Assembly: GCF_030817055.1 (NCBI RefSeq)
Contig: NZ_JAUSYV010000001.1
Location: 3,620,001 to 3,684,000, forward strand
DNA from: Bacillus sp. V2I10
GTDB lineage: Bacteria; Bacillota; Bacilli; Bacillales; Bacillaceae
Direction: 5' to 3'
DNA: 64,000 nucleotides
Shown in pieces: positions 32,627 through 40,990 of this stretch (positions are counted from its first letter, which is position 1; each line of letters opens with the position of its first letter). A program made the position numbers and the translations under genes. Under the pieces are notes generated by a model. That model did no database searches. It had not been told where the DNA came from and saw only the letters and a program-made list of their open reading frames with translations.

Positions 32627-33537
32627 CGGTTATTTTTAAGTTCCGAAAGAACTTCTTCAAATTCTGCGGGCAGAGGTGCTTTAAACTCAAGGTATTCTCC
32701 TGTGCTCGGATGCTTAAACCCAAGAACGCCTGCATGAAGCGCCTGACCGTTTATTTTCATTGTTTTCTTAGGTCCGTACTTTGGATCTCCTACAATCGGG
32801 AAACCAATATATTTCATGTGAACACGAATTTGATGCGTTCTGCCCGTTTCAAGCTGACATTCGATTAAAGTATATCCTTCAAAGCGGTCAAGAACATGAA
32901 AATGAGTAACAGCATCTTTACTGTGCTCATTAGTTACTGTCATGCTTTGGCGGTCCTGTTTGTCACGGCCGATCGGTGCATCAACTGTTCCTTTGTCATG
33001 CTGGATGACACCGTGAACAATTGCCTGATATCGTCTAGTAACTGATTTTTCAACCAGCTGATTGACTAATGACTCATGAGCTTTATCATTCTTGGCAACC
33101 ATTAAAAGTCCAGAGGTATCCTTATCAATTCTATGAACGATTCCCGGTCTCATGACTCCATTAATACCTGACAGGTCTTTACAGTGTGCCATCAGACCAT
33201 TAACAAGTGTTCCTGACAGATGGCCAGGTGCAGGATGGACGACCATTCCTTTTAGCTTGTTAACAACGAGGACATCCCCATCCTCGTAATAGATATCAAG
33301 GTTCATCTCCTCTGGCATCACATCAAGCGGTTCAGGGTCTGGAATGAGAAGTGTAACCGTATCGCCGGGCTGTACCTTATAATTGCTTCTCGATTCAGCA
33401 TCGTTTACTTTTACATGGCCTTCTTTAATCCATATTTGAACTTGGCTTCTTGACCAATCCGAATTCTCTGCCACAAGCAGTTTATCTAATCGTTCAAATT
33501 TATTGCTGTCATCAATCTTAATCTCTATGCTGTTCAT
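32623..33537 (-). CDS. ylyB: RluD-family rRNA pseudouridine synthase YlyB
   Basis: Pseudouridine synthase of the RsuA/RluA superfamily; RluD-type enzymes act on helix 69 of 23S rRNA, though the target here is not provable from sequence. The 304 residues have an N-terminal S4 RNA-binding domain (about 14-75, ERLDKLLVAENSDWSRSQVQIWIKEGHVKVN) and a catalytic domain with GIVHRIDKDTSGLLMVAKN (catalytic Asp near 138) and HQIRVHMKYIGFPIVGDPKYG. It overlaps the lspA end by 20 bases, as in Bacillus. Confidence 0.93.
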   Translation of the reverse strand: MNSIEIKIDDSNKFERLDKLLVAENSDWSRSQVQIWIKEGHVKVNDAESRSNYKVQPGDTVTLLIPDPEPLDVMPEEMNLDIYYEDGDVLVVNKLKGMVVHPAPGHLSGTLVNGLMAHCKDLSGINGVMRPGIVHRIDKDTSGLLMVAKNDKAHESLVNQLVEKSVTRRYQAIVHGVIQHDKGTVDAPIGRDKQDRQSMTVTNEHSKDAVTHFHVLDRFEGYTLIECQLETGRTHQIRVHMKYIGFPIVGDPKYGPKKTMKINGQALHAGVLGFKHPSTGEYLEFKAPLPAEFEEVLSELKNNR

Positions 33538-34000
33538 TCACTTTCTCCTTCTCTTGTTTCCCTTCAAAAAGCATGACAATAAATAACAAAACAACTCCTA
33601 CACAAAGGGCCGAATCTGCTATGTTAAAGATAGGAAATGGGTATGTTCCTATGTAGGTTTGTACAAAATCCACCACTTCCTGATGAATAACACGATCTAT
33701 GAAATTGCCAATGGCTCCGCCAAGCATAAGTCCGAGCGCCATTCCCATTAAACGCTGGTCTTTTGCATATTTCTGAATATAAATCACGAGTCCAATTACG
33801 ACGATAACGGTAATGACATAAAAAAACCACATCTGACCCTGCAGAATTCCCCAGGCAGCACCCTGGTTCCGATGTGATGTAATATACAGTACGTTTTCAA
33901 TAACAGGTATTCTTTCTCCGATTTCCAATTCATTGACAATCAGCCATTTTGTCAGCTGATCAAGCGCAATAATAACAAGGGCGATGATATAGTAAAGCAC
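33518..34000 (-). CDS. lspA: lipoprotein signal peptidase II
   Basis: Aspartic membrane protease that removes signal peptides from diacylglyceryl-modified prolipoproteins. The 160 residues contain four hydrophobic helices and the family motifs: ALDQLTKW at the first helix, NQGAAWGIL (about 55), GGAIGNFIDRV with the first catalytic Asp (about 101) and FNIADSAL with the second (about 129). The start is a GTG at 34000 behind GGGGAAAG. A charged tail (KQEKEKVNEQ) overlaps the ylyB start. Confidence 0.95.
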   Translation of the reverse strand: MLYYIIALVIIALDQLTKWLIVNELEIGERIPVIENVLYITSHRNQGAAWGILQGQMWFFYVITVIVVIGLVIYIQKYAKDQRLMGMALGLMLGGAIGNFIDRVIHQEVVDFVQTYIGTYPFPIFNIADSALCVGVVLLFIVMLFEGKQEKEKVNEQHRD

Positions 34001-34090
34001 AAGCTTTCCCCAACTTTCCTATAATGTACCTTTGAATTGTATCACAGGCAAAAAAGAAGAGTAAAGCTTGTATCTCATGAAAGCAGTGTT

Positions 34091-34498
34091 TTAATGATAT
34101 TCTCCCACTTCATAGTGGGATTGGTGATTGAGATAGAGATGAGGCAGAGATTTTCTTTCATAAAGTTCCTGAAAAGCAAAATCATGAATGGTTCTCGCAG
34201 TGGGGATAATGGCTAACTTATCAAGTGCAATTGGAGTTCCTGTTTCTTCACAAATGCCGAACGTGCCGTTTTCAATTTTCTGCAGAGCTCTTTCAACATC
34301 ATTTAATTCTTCTTTCACATGAATCATAATTGTTTTTTCTTTAAATGGATAAAATAGATTTTGTTCATTCATATCCACCTCAAACAAGCAATGATCAAAC
34401 AGCCTTGATTTCAATTCCTGCTGCATAATTTGAAGCTCATACCAAATGGCGTCTATACTCATAGCGGACAACTCCTTGTGTACTTGCTTTGTACTCAT
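34091..34498 (-). CDS. ylyA: YlyA, TraR/DksA-related small protein
   Basis: 135-residue protein in the slot between ileS and lspA that ylyA holds in B. subtilis. The pattern is that of the TraR/DksA-like family: a coiled N-terminal part (about 1-60) and a short C-terminal segment NGTFGICEETGTPIALDKLAIIPTARTIHDFAFQELYE. Only one of the zinc-finger cysteines remains (in GICEETG), so the finger is degenerate, as in several Bacillus members. B. subtilis YlyA is reported to influence sporulation-stage RNA polymerase; a regulatory role here is inference. Confidence 0.8.
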   Translation of the reverse strand: MSTKQVHKELSAMSIDAIWYELQIMQQELKSRLFDHCLFEVDMNEQNLFYPFKEKTIMIHVKEELNDVERALQKIENGTFGICEETGTPIALDKLAIIPTARTIHDFAFQELYERKSLPHLYLNHQSHYEVGEYH

Positions 34499-34554
34499 AG
34501 TCTATCCGTTCTCCCTGCCGCTCACGCTTTTAAGAATTTTCCTGTAATGACAAA

Positions 34555-34690
34555 GAAAAGCGGAACCGACTGTTTAGCTCCGACAGGCAGATAAGGATCC
34601 GACAGAAAAGGCGCAAAGAAATGCGGAATCGCCTGGTTAACTCCGACAGACAGATACAAAAACGGATCCGCTCCAATTGTTATTTGCGAA
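34555..34690 (+). repeat. intergenic repeat copy R4, two tandem half units
   Basis: Two direct copies with a 63-base period: GCGGAACCGACTGTTTAGCT... from 34560 and GCGGAATCGCCTGGTTAACT... from 34623, each followed by CCGACAGnCAGATA and a GGATCCG block. They match the 5' half of copy R3 (read on the other strand). A 65-codon minus-strand frame (34522-34719) across them is a by-product of the repeat and is not called as a gene. Confidence 0.7.
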
Positions 34691-34756
34691 AACAAGGATT
34701 TTATTATCCACTTTTTCATTTTTTCTATCCGTTTTCATGATTTATCTTGCTGAATA

Positions 34757-34935
34757 TTGAATTTTTCTAGCCAATTGATTTTTTCATCTAGCTGAGTCTC
34801 TGCAATGTTAGCTGCTTTTCTGTATATAAAGCCAATTATAGAATTTTTTATCCCAATAATAGCTTTATTAGCCGATATTCATTCAACGTTTGATCCCCAT
34901 ACTAAATAATCTTTTCTAAGCCAATAAGTCTTTAC
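34757..34935 (-). repeat. degenerate ~20-bp tandem repeat array
   Basis: On the plus strand GCCAAT-like cores recur at about 34770, 34791, 34811, 34831, 34852, 34871, 34893 and 34920, mostly 19-21 bases apart; each is preceded by a T-rich or A/T block and TTA or CTA. Read on the minus strand the unit resembles ATTGGCTnATAAAAAnTC. No reading frame or promoter is evident. The array lies between the ileS terminator and repeat R4. Confidence 0.5.
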
Positions 34936-34967
34936 TTAAAGCAGCCCTGCCACAACGCACTAAATAT

Positions 34968-34999
34968 AAAAAAACCGCTGATCAATGAAGTCAGCGGTT
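34968..34999 (-). terminator. intrinsic terminator after ileS
   Basis: Minus strand AACCGCTGA, nine-base loop, TCAGCGGTTTTTTT: nine-base-pair perfect stem and T7 tract, ten bases past the ileS stop. Confidence 0.88.
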
Positions 35000-35008
35000 C
35001 CCAATAAT

Positions 35009-37780
35009 TTAAGCAGTTGTATAGTTTTCATCAACAATTGCTGCACAGCGGCCGCAAAGAGTTTTATGATTTTCATTGCTGCCAACATCCGTTGTGACAA
35101 CCCAGCATCTTTCACATGTTTCGCCTTCAGCAGGCTTCACAGCAATTTTCACATGATCGAATACATGAGCCTCTTCCGGTGCTGCGTCATAGTCACCTGC
35201 AAGCTTAAAGCCTGATACGATAAACAGCTGCTTGAGGTTTTCTTCAACTGAATCAAGCAATTGCTTCGTTTCAGCATCAACATAAAGTTCAATGCTTGCT
35301 GTTAATGACTTGCCGATTACTTTTTCGTTTCTTGCCACTTCAAGTGCCTTCAGTACATCATCACGAAGTTCCATGAAAGCATCCCATTTTTCTTCTAATG
35401 CATCTGCATTTTCAAGGGTCTTCACTTCCGGCATATCAACAAGCTGAACACTTTCTTCTGTTACAGAATTAATATGTGTCCAAACTTCGTCGGCAGTGTG
35501 AGGAAGGATTGGTGTTACTAACTTCACTAAAGAAAGAAGCGTTTCGTGCAAAACAGTTTGAATAGCACGGCGCTCTTTATTATCTGGTGCTTCAATGTAC
35601 AGAACATCTTTTGCGAAATCAAGATAAAATGAGCTAAGTTCAATCGTACAGAAGTTATGAACCGCATGGAAAATCGCTGCAAACTCATATTCTTCATAGG
35701 ATTTTTTCACTTTATCTGTTAGTTTATTCAGCTTTACAAGCATATAACGATCTACATCACGCAGCTCCTCATATGACAAGGCGTCTTTTGCCGGATTAAA
35801 ATCTGCAAGGTTTCCAAGCAGGAAACGGAATGTGTTGCGGATTTTTCTGTATACTTCAGCAACTTGCTTTAAGATATTATCAGAAACTCTTACGTCTGCC
35901 TGGAAATCAACAGATGCTACCCATAGACGAAGGATGTCTCCACCAAGCTGGTTCATGACTTTTGAAGGCAGTACGACGTTTCCTAAAGATTTACTCATTT
36001 TGCGTCCTTCACCGTCAAGAGCAAATCCATGGCTCAGCACTCCTTTGTATGGAGCTTTACCAGTTACAGCAACTGCTGTTGATAAGGAAGAGTTAAACCA
36101 CCCGCGGTATTGATCAGATCCTTCTAAATAAAGATCTGCCGAACGCTGCAGGTCATCTCTTTCTAATAAGACAGCCTGATGGGATGAACCTGAATCAAAC
36201 CATACATCCATAATGTCCTGTTCTTTTGTGAACAATCCATTTGGGCTTCCTTCATGTTTAAATCCTTCAGGAAGCAGATCTTTTGTTTCACGTTCAAACC
36301 AAACATTGGAACCATGTTCACGGAACAAGCCTGAAACATGATTGATCGTTTCATCTGTAATGATTGGTTCTCCATTCTCAGCATAGAAAACCGGAATTGG
36401 AACTCCCCACGCACGCTGTCTTGAAATACACCAGTCTCCGCGGTCGCGGACCATATTGAATAATCTTGTTTCTCCCCATGCTGGAACCCATTTTGTTTCT
36501 TTAACAGCAGTTAATAGCTCTTCACGGAAGTCTTTAATAGATGCAAACCACTGAGCCGTTGCTCTAAAGATTGTTGGTTTTTTTGTTCTCCAGTCATGAG
36601 GATAAGAATGCGTAATAAACGATAATTTCAGTAAAGCGCCTGCTTCATCAAGCTTTTCTGTAATTGGTTTATTTGCTGCATCATAAAACATACCTTCAAA
36701 GCCTGGTGCTTCATTCGTCATATGGCCTTTTTCATCAACTGGGCAAAGAACGCCAAGTCCATATTTTTGACCGACAATAAAGTCATCTTCCCCATGTCCA
36801 GGAGCAGTGTGTACACAACCCGTACCAGCCTCTGTTGTGACATGCTCTCCAAGAACAACAAGCGATTCGCGGTCATAAAAAGGATGTTTCGCAACCACTT
36901 TTTCAAGCTGAGCGCCTTTAAGTGTTTTTGAAACAGTGTAAGTTTCCCACTCAAGTTCTTTCGCAACAGTCTCCAAAAGAGCAGATGCCACGATGAGAGA
37001 ATCGTCTTTTACAGATACAACACTGTATTCAAGCTCAGGATGTACGGCAATACCAAGATTTGCAGGAATCGTCCAAGGAGTTGTCGTCCAAATAACGATT
37101 TTTTCTCCGCCGTTTAATACGTCATTTCCTTCAGTAACAGTAAATGCAACATAAATGGAAGCAGATCGCTTATCATAATATTCGATTTCTGCTTCTGCTA
37201 AAGCAGATTCACTTGAAGGAGACCAATAAACAGGTTTAAGACCTTTATAGATATAGCCTTTTTTCGCCATTTCACCGAATACTTTGATTTGCTGTGCTTC
37301 ATATTCAGGGTTTAATGTCACATATGGATTTTCCCAGTCTCCCCTAACTCCCAGTCGCTTGAACTGTTCACGCTGGTTATTGATTTGCTCCCATGCATAC
37401 TCAGCACAAAGCTTGCGGAATTCAGCAACACTTAATTCTTTTCGGTTTACTTTTTTGTTTTTAGTTAAAGCTGTTTCAATCGGAAGACCGTGTGTATCCC
37501 AGCCCGGCACATATGGTGCGTTATAGCCCGTCATTGATTTATAGCGGACAATAAAATCTTTCAGCACTTTGTTTAAAGCATGCCCCATATGAATATCCCC
37601 ATTTGCATATGGAGGTCCATCATGCAGAATAAACATTGGACGATCTTTCGTACGCTCCTGCACTTTTTGATAAATGTTCATTTCTTCCCATTTTTCCTGC
37701 ATTTGAGGTTCGCGGTTCGGCAAGTTCCCGCGCATTGGAAATTCAGTTTTTGGCATTAACAGTGTATCTTTATACTCCAT
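35009..37780 (-). CDS. ileS: isoleucyl-tRNA synthetase
   Basis: Class Ia aminoacyl-tRNA synthetase charging tRNA-Ile, with editing of valine. The 923 residues show the HIGH box as GDIHMGHALNKV (about 60-71), the editing domain with WTTTPWTIPANLGIAVHP and TGCVHTAPGHGEDDF, the KMSKS box in GRKMSKSLGNVV (about 590-601) and a C-terminal zinc finger CERCW...CGRC (about 893-914). ATG at 37780 has GGAGG seven bases upstream. It is preceded by a T-box leader with an ATC specifier and followed by its own terminator, so it is monocistronic. Confidence 0.97.
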   Translation of the reverse strand: MEYKDTLLMPKTEFPMRGNLPNREPQMQEKWEEMNIYQKVQERTKDRPMFILHDGPPYANGDIHMGHALNKVLKDFIVRYKSMTGYNAPYVPGWDTHGLPIETALTKNKKVNRKELSVAEFRKLCAEYAWEQINNQREQFKRLGVRGDWENPYVTLNPEYEAQQIKVFGEMAKKGYIYKGLKPVYWSPSSESALAEAEIEYYDKRSASIYVAFTVTEGNDVLNGGEKIVIWTTTPWTIPANLGIAVHPELEYSVVSVKDDSLIVASALLETVAKELEWETYTVSKTLKGAQLEKVVAKHPFYDRESLVVLGEHVTTEAGTGCVHTAPGHGEDDFIVGQKYGLGVLCPVDEKGHMTNEAPGFEGMFYDAANKPITEKLDEAGALLKLSFITHSYPHDWRTKKPTIFRATAQWFASIKDFREELLTAVKETKWVPAWGETRLFNMVRDRGDWCISRQRAWGVPIPVFYAENGEPIITDETINHVSGLFREHGSNVWFERETKDLLPEGFKHEGSPNGLFTKEQDIMDVWFDSGSSHQAVLLERDDLQRSADLYLEGSDQYRGWFNSSLSTAVAVTGKAPYKGVLSHGFALDGEGRKMSKSLGNVVLPSKVMNQLGGDILRLWVASVDFQADVRVSDNILKQVAEVYRKIRNTFRFLLGNLADFNPAKDALSYEELRDVDRYMLVKLNKLTDKVKKSYEEYEFAAIFHAVHNFCTIELSSFYLDFAKDVLYIEAPDNKERRAIQTVLHETLLSLVKLVTPILPHTADEVWTHINSVTEESVQLVDMPEVKTLENADALEEKWDAFMELRDDVLKALEVARNEKVIGKSLTASIELYVDAETKQLLDSVEENLKQLFIVSGFKLAGDYDAAPEEAHVFDHVKIAVKPAEGETCERCWVVTTDVGSNENHKTLCGRCAAIVDENYTTA

Positions 37781-37843
37781 GGGTATTCCTCCAAACAATT
37801 TTTAAGTAGGCTTTTAGAAAACAGCCATTAAATAAGAAAACAC

Positions 37844-38085
37844 AAAAAACCTTCTCATCCCATAAGGGACGAGAAGGTTTTCTCGCGGTACCACCCTTTT
37901 AGATAAACGACAGCCTGTTTATCCTCTCGACATTCGTAACGTGAATAACGCGTCTTTGCTTACTTTCTATTTGTTTCAGCAAAAAACTCAAGGGTGATCT
38001 TCACTCATTCTCCTTTGCCGGGCTTCCACCAGATCCGGCTCGCTTAAAAAGGTTAAAAAGAGCTACTCTCCCTCTCATCGTTTCA
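37844..38085 (-). ncRNA. T-box leader of ileS (isoleucine specifier)
   Basis: The minus strand has stem I start GAGGGAGAGTAGCTC, a specifier loop GAAGATCACCC in which ATC (37998-37996) reads isoleucine, the T-box sequence AGGGTGGTACCGCGA (37897-37883) and a terminator AACCTTCTCGTCCC-loop-GGGATGAGAAGGTTTTTT (37881-37844). Uncharged tRNA-Ile would pair with the specifier and the UGGU bulge and stabilise the antiterminator, raising ileS transcription during isoleucine shortage. Confidence 0.95.
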
Positions 38086-38120
38086 ATTTTTTATTTTATA
38101 ATAATTGTAGTAGTGATCGT

Positions 38121-38150
38121 ATTATATGTGAAACTATGTACGCAAGTCAA
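38121..38150 (-). promoter_or_regulatory. sigma-A promoter of the ileS T-box transcript
   Basis: Minus strand TTGACT (38150-38145), 18-base spacer, perfect TATAAT (38126-38121), about 35-40 bases before the first T-box helix. Confidence 0.75.
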
Positions 38151-38152
38151 GA

Positions 38153-38659
38153 TTACACTTTAGATTCTTCGCGTTCTTCGTAAAGAGCTTCTACTTCATA
38201 CTCTAATAAATGATCCCAGTCGTCATTTTTAAGAAGATCAAGCTGTGCTTCAATCAGCATTTGGAACCTAGTGCGGAAAACCTTAGACTGCTTTTTGAGT
38301 TCTTCAATCTCAACTGCAATTTTTCTTGATTTAGACAGTGATTCATTAATGATGCGGTCTGCGTTCTTTTCTGCTTCTTTTACAATTAATTTCGCTTCTT
38401 TTTGAGCGTGGCGGCGAACCTCTTCAGCTGCTTCCTGAGCAACTAGAATCGATTTGTTAAGAGTTTCTTCAATGTTTGCAAAATGACCAAGCTTCTCAGT
38501 CAATTCGCCGACTTTTGATTCAAGTTCTTTGCGTTCGCGAATCGCCATTTCATAATCTTTTATCACTTGATCAAGGAATTCGTTCACTTCATCTTCATCA
38601 TAGCCGCGGAAGCCTTTGTTGAATTCTTTGTTATGAATATCTAACGGTGTTAAGGGCAC
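38153..38659 (-). CDS. divIVA: cell division/polarity protein DivIVA
   Basis: Coiled-coil protein that binds negatively curved membrane at septa and poles, placing the Min system and, in sporulation, the chromosome anchor. The 168 residues start PLTPLDIHNKEFNKGFRGYDEDEVNEFL, the membrane-binding domain, followed by long coiled coils with GHFANIEETLNKSILVAQEAAE and KQSKVFRTRFQMLIEAQLDLL. I chose the GTG at 38659, five bases after GGAGGTGG; the upstream ATG (38674) overlaps that site. It aligns with B. subtilis DivIVA from its first residues. Confidence 0.95.
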   Translation of the reverse strand: MPLTPLDIHNKEFNKGFRGYDEDEVNEFLDQVIKDYEMAIRERKELESKVGELTEKLGHFANIEETLNKSILVAQEAAEEVRRHAQKEAKLIVKEAEKNADRIINESLSKSRKIAVEIEELKKQSKVFRTRFQMLIEAQLDLLKNDDWDHLLEYEVEALYEEREESKV

Positions 38660-38705
38660 TTCTGCCACCTCCATTATGTATTGAATGAAACGTTTCTTTT
38701 AAAAT

Positions 38706-38736
38706 AGTATAATTCATTATTAGACAGAAAGGTCAA
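38706..38736 (-). promoter_or_regulatory. possible divIVA promoter
   Basis: Minus strand TTGACC (38736-38731), 19-base spacer, TATACT (38711-38706), about 47 bases before the divIVA start. The spacer is longer than ideal, so this is tentative. Confidence 0.4.
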
Positions 38737-38758
38737 AATTCCTGCTAAATCCCTGAAA

Positions 38759-39529
38759 TTATTTTTGTTTTCCAATAGTCAGCTTCCATTTATCCTTCTT
38801 TGTTCTGCCGTCAATCGACAAAAGCTTGGATCTCCCAAAACCTCTGACAGAAAAGGTGTCTCCCTCGCGGCATTCAAAGGAAGTCTGCTCGGTGACTTTC
38901 CAGTTTACTTTTACATGTCCATTCTGAATGAGCATGCCGATTTTTTGTCTGGAAACATTATAAATAGAAGCTGCAACAGCATCTAATCTTAATGAGCTGA
39001 CAGTTGCAGACAGCTCTTGAATTTCTTCATGATGCGGAATTCGCAGGCTCCAGTCAAGCTTCCGAAGGGAAACCTTTGCTCTGCCGATTTCGGTTACATT
39101 CATTAAAATAAAATCCTCAACCTCTTTTGCTGCCACAAGCTGAATCCGCTCACCGAAGAACAAAAGATCTCCAAATTTAGACCGTTTTAATCCAAGAGAC
39201 ATAAGTGATCCTAAAATATGGCGATGCTCAAGAGAGATAAATTTAACTGGATATTGAATTTCAATCAATGATAACTGAAAATCATCCAAGGAAGGTGTAA
39301 AGTAATCAGGGTAAAGAAGAGCACGCTTTCTCTCCATGTCATCACCTGAAAACATGACATTTATTTCCCCGTTTGAACCGACAACAGCCTGAACCATTTC
39401 CTGCTCTCTCGGATCAAGAAAGTCAGTCAGTTTAGGACTGTAAAAATTCAGAACATTTTCTTTCCACTCCATCACCTGATCAATGAAATGACGCTCTTCC
39501 TGTCTAAAATGCTGATAAACATGGTTCAC
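38759..39529 (-). CDS. ylmH: YlmH, S4-domain RNA-binding protein
   Basis: RNA-binding protein of the ylm division cluster; B. subtilis YlmH has been linked to ribosome quality control (RqcP2-like activity). The 256 residues have a helical N-terminal region with YQHFRQEERHFIDQV and KLTDFLDPREQEMV, a central LGSLMSLGLKRSKFGDLLF segment and a C-terminal S4 domain (about 180-240: LRLDAVAASIYNVSRQKIGMLIQNG and VKVN). The GTG at 39529 has GGAG nine bases upstream and gives almost the B. subtilis length; the longer frame to 39601 starts inside the ylmG end. Confidence 0.9.
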   Translation of the reverse strand: MNHVYQHFRQEERHFIDQVMEWKENVLNFYSPKLTDFLDPREQEMVQAVVGSNGEINVMFSGDDMERKRALLYPDYFTPSLDDFQLSLIEIQYPVKFISLEHRHILGSLMSLGLKRSKFGDLLFFGERIQLVAAKEVEDFILMNVTEIGRAKVSLRKLDWSLRIPHHEEIQELSATVSSLRLDAVAASIYNVSRQKIGMLIQNGHVKVNWKVTEQTSFECREGDTFSVRGFGRSKLLSIDGRTKKDKWKLTIGKQK

Positions 39530-39593
39530 TTCATACAGCTCCAACCATTCTAAAATGAAAACAGTGCCGATAAACGGCACTTGTAAGACAATC

Positions 39594-39857
39594 TTATCCA
39601 ATCATGCTGAAAATTGAATTCAGCCCATATCCCGCAAATCTTAGGGCAAGAAGCGCCACAATCGGGGAAATATCAATCATTCCAAGCGGCGGAATGAATC
39701 TGCGGAATGGTTCCAGATAAGGTTCGACAATCTTAGCTAAAAATTGGCCAAAACCGCTTTCTCTTGCATTTGGAAACCAGGAAAGCAGAATGTAAATAAT
39801 AATCGCGTACGAATAAATCTGCAATAATGTAAATAATACATCAGCTACTATACCCAT
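39594..39857 (-). CDS. ylmG: YlmG, YggT-family membrane protein
   Basis: Small integral membrane protein of the YggT family, 87 residues with two hydrophobic helices: one near 5-27 (VLFTLLQIYSYAIIIYILLS) and one near 62-82 (SPIVALLALRFAG). The family signature WFPNARES...EPYLEPFRRFIPPLGMIDISPI links them. Family members in bacteria and chloroplasts are tied to division or nucleoid positioning, but no biochemical activity is known. It sits directly between sepF and ylmH, as in most Firmicutes. Confidence 0.93.
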   Translation of the reverse strand: MGIVADVLFTLLQIYSYAIIIYILLSWFPNARESGFGQFLAKIVEPYLEPFRRFIPPLGMIDISPIVALLALRFAGYGLNSIFSMIG

Positions 39858-39863
39858 CTAGAT

Positions 39864-40301
39864 TTACCACCTCTGATCTTCTTCAGTTACAATTTCAGAT
39901 ATAGATCCTGCGACATCCACATTATCAGGAGTGCAAAGAAAAATATTTGCTCCTATTTTTTGAATGTCTCCTCCTATAGCGTACACAGTTCCGCTTAAAA
40001 AGTCTACAATCCGTTTTGCCTGATCATGCTGAATACGCTGGAGATTCACTACAACCGCTCTCCGGTTTTTTAGCTGATCGGCTACATCCTGAGCTTCAGC
40101 ATAAACTCGAGGCTCGCATAAAACCACTTTAGATGATTTTTGAACACTTTGCAAACTTACAACATTCTGTTTAGTCTGCGGTTTTGCGGCAAACGGCTGC
40201 TCATCTTCAAAGTCATCTTCCTGATAACGGTCTTGTTCAACGTATTCATACTCTTCATCATCCAAGGCAAAAAAGCTTTTAAACTTATTTTTAATACTCA
40301 A
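39864..40301 (-). CDS. sepF: cell division protein SepF
   Basis: FtsZ-binding protein that forms rings and bundles protofilaments and also tethers them to membrane. The 145 residues start with an amphipathic membrane anchor SIKNKFKSFFALDDEEYEY, then an acidic linker (about 20-55), then the globular SepF domain with VVLCEPRVYAEAQDVADQL, AVVVNLQRIQHDQAKRIVDFLSG and KIGANIFLCTPDNVDV. The start codon is TTG at 40301 behind GGAGGTG. It occupies the usual place between ylmE and ylmG. Confidence 0.94.
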   Translation of the reverse strand: MSIKNKFKSFFALDDEEYEYVEQDRYQEDDFEDEQPFAAKPQTKQNVVSLQSVQKSSKVVLCEPRVYAEAQDVADQLKNRRAVVVNLQRIQHDQAKRIVDFLSGTVYAIGGDIQKIGANIFLCTPDNVDVAGSISEIVTEEDQRW

Positions 40302-40321
40302 CTTCTGACACCTCCGATTTC

Positions 40322-40990
40322 TTATCCTACCAGGGCAGAGCCTATACGTATGAAGGTTGCGCCTTCTTCAATCGCAATCTCGAAATCATTCGACATGCCC
40401 ATTGAAAGCTCTTTGCACGGGGCATAAGGCAAGTTAAGCGCTCTTACTTCTTCGCTTAACCCCCTTAATCTGGAGAATGATTGCCTTAAAACAGTTGTAT
40501 CGTCTGTATGAGGAGCCATTGTCATTAATCCTGCTACGTTTATGTATGGAAAGCTGCCGAGTTCATTAACAAATGGCAAAACCTCATTTGGAGCCATACC
40601 ATGCTTAGATTCTTCGCCTGATGTATTTACCTGGATAAAGCAATCTATTTTATTATCGGCACGTTTGCTGATTTCTTTTGCCAGTGAAATTCTGTCAAGG
40701 GAATGAATATAATCTGCTTTCCCGATGATATCCTTCACTTTTCTGGTCTGCAGTGTTCCGATAAAGTGCCATTTTGCCTCTGATCCAATTGCTGTATATT
40801 TTTCGCTGAGCCCTTCATTCCTGTTTTCTCCCAGATGACTTATGCCAGCACTTAACGCTTCTTTTGCACGATCTATATCTACATATTTTGTAACTGCAAT
40901 GATTTGAATTTCATTAGGATTTCGTCCTATTTTTGAACATGTATTTTCAATTCGGGCATTAATTTCATTTAAGTTGTATGCTACACTCAT
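40322..40990 (-). CDS. ylmE: YlmE, YggS-family pyridoxal phosphate homeostasis protein
   Basis: PLP-binding protein of the YggS/PROSC family that helps control free pyridoxal phosphate and amino-keto acid balance. The 222 residues follow the alanine-racemase-like barrel: IIAVTKYVDIDRAKEAL with the PLP lysine (about 30-35), ISHLGENRNEG, KWHFIGTLQTRKVKDI, FIQVNTSGEESKHGM, LMTMAPHTDD and the C-terminal LSMGMSNDFEIAIEEGATFIRIG. It overlaps the ylmD stop as ATGA. Confidence 0.93.
   Translation of the reverse strand: MSVAYNLNEINARIENTCSKIGRNPNEIQIIAVTKYVDIDRAKEALSAGISHLGENRNEGLSEKYTAIGSEAKWHFIGTLQTRKVKDIIGKADYIHSLDRISLAKEISKRADNKIDCFIQVNTSGEESKHGMAPNEVLPFVNELGSFPYINVAGLMTMAPHTDDTTVLRQSFSRLRGLSEEVRALNLPYAPCKELSMGMSNDFEIAIEEGATFIRIGSALVG

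Noticed and set aside
34522..34719. 65-codon minus-strand ORF with repeated SVGVNQAIPHFF / PVGAKQSVPLFF segments
   Set aside because: It is produced by the two tandem copies of intergenic repeat R4; no ribosome site and no family resemblance.
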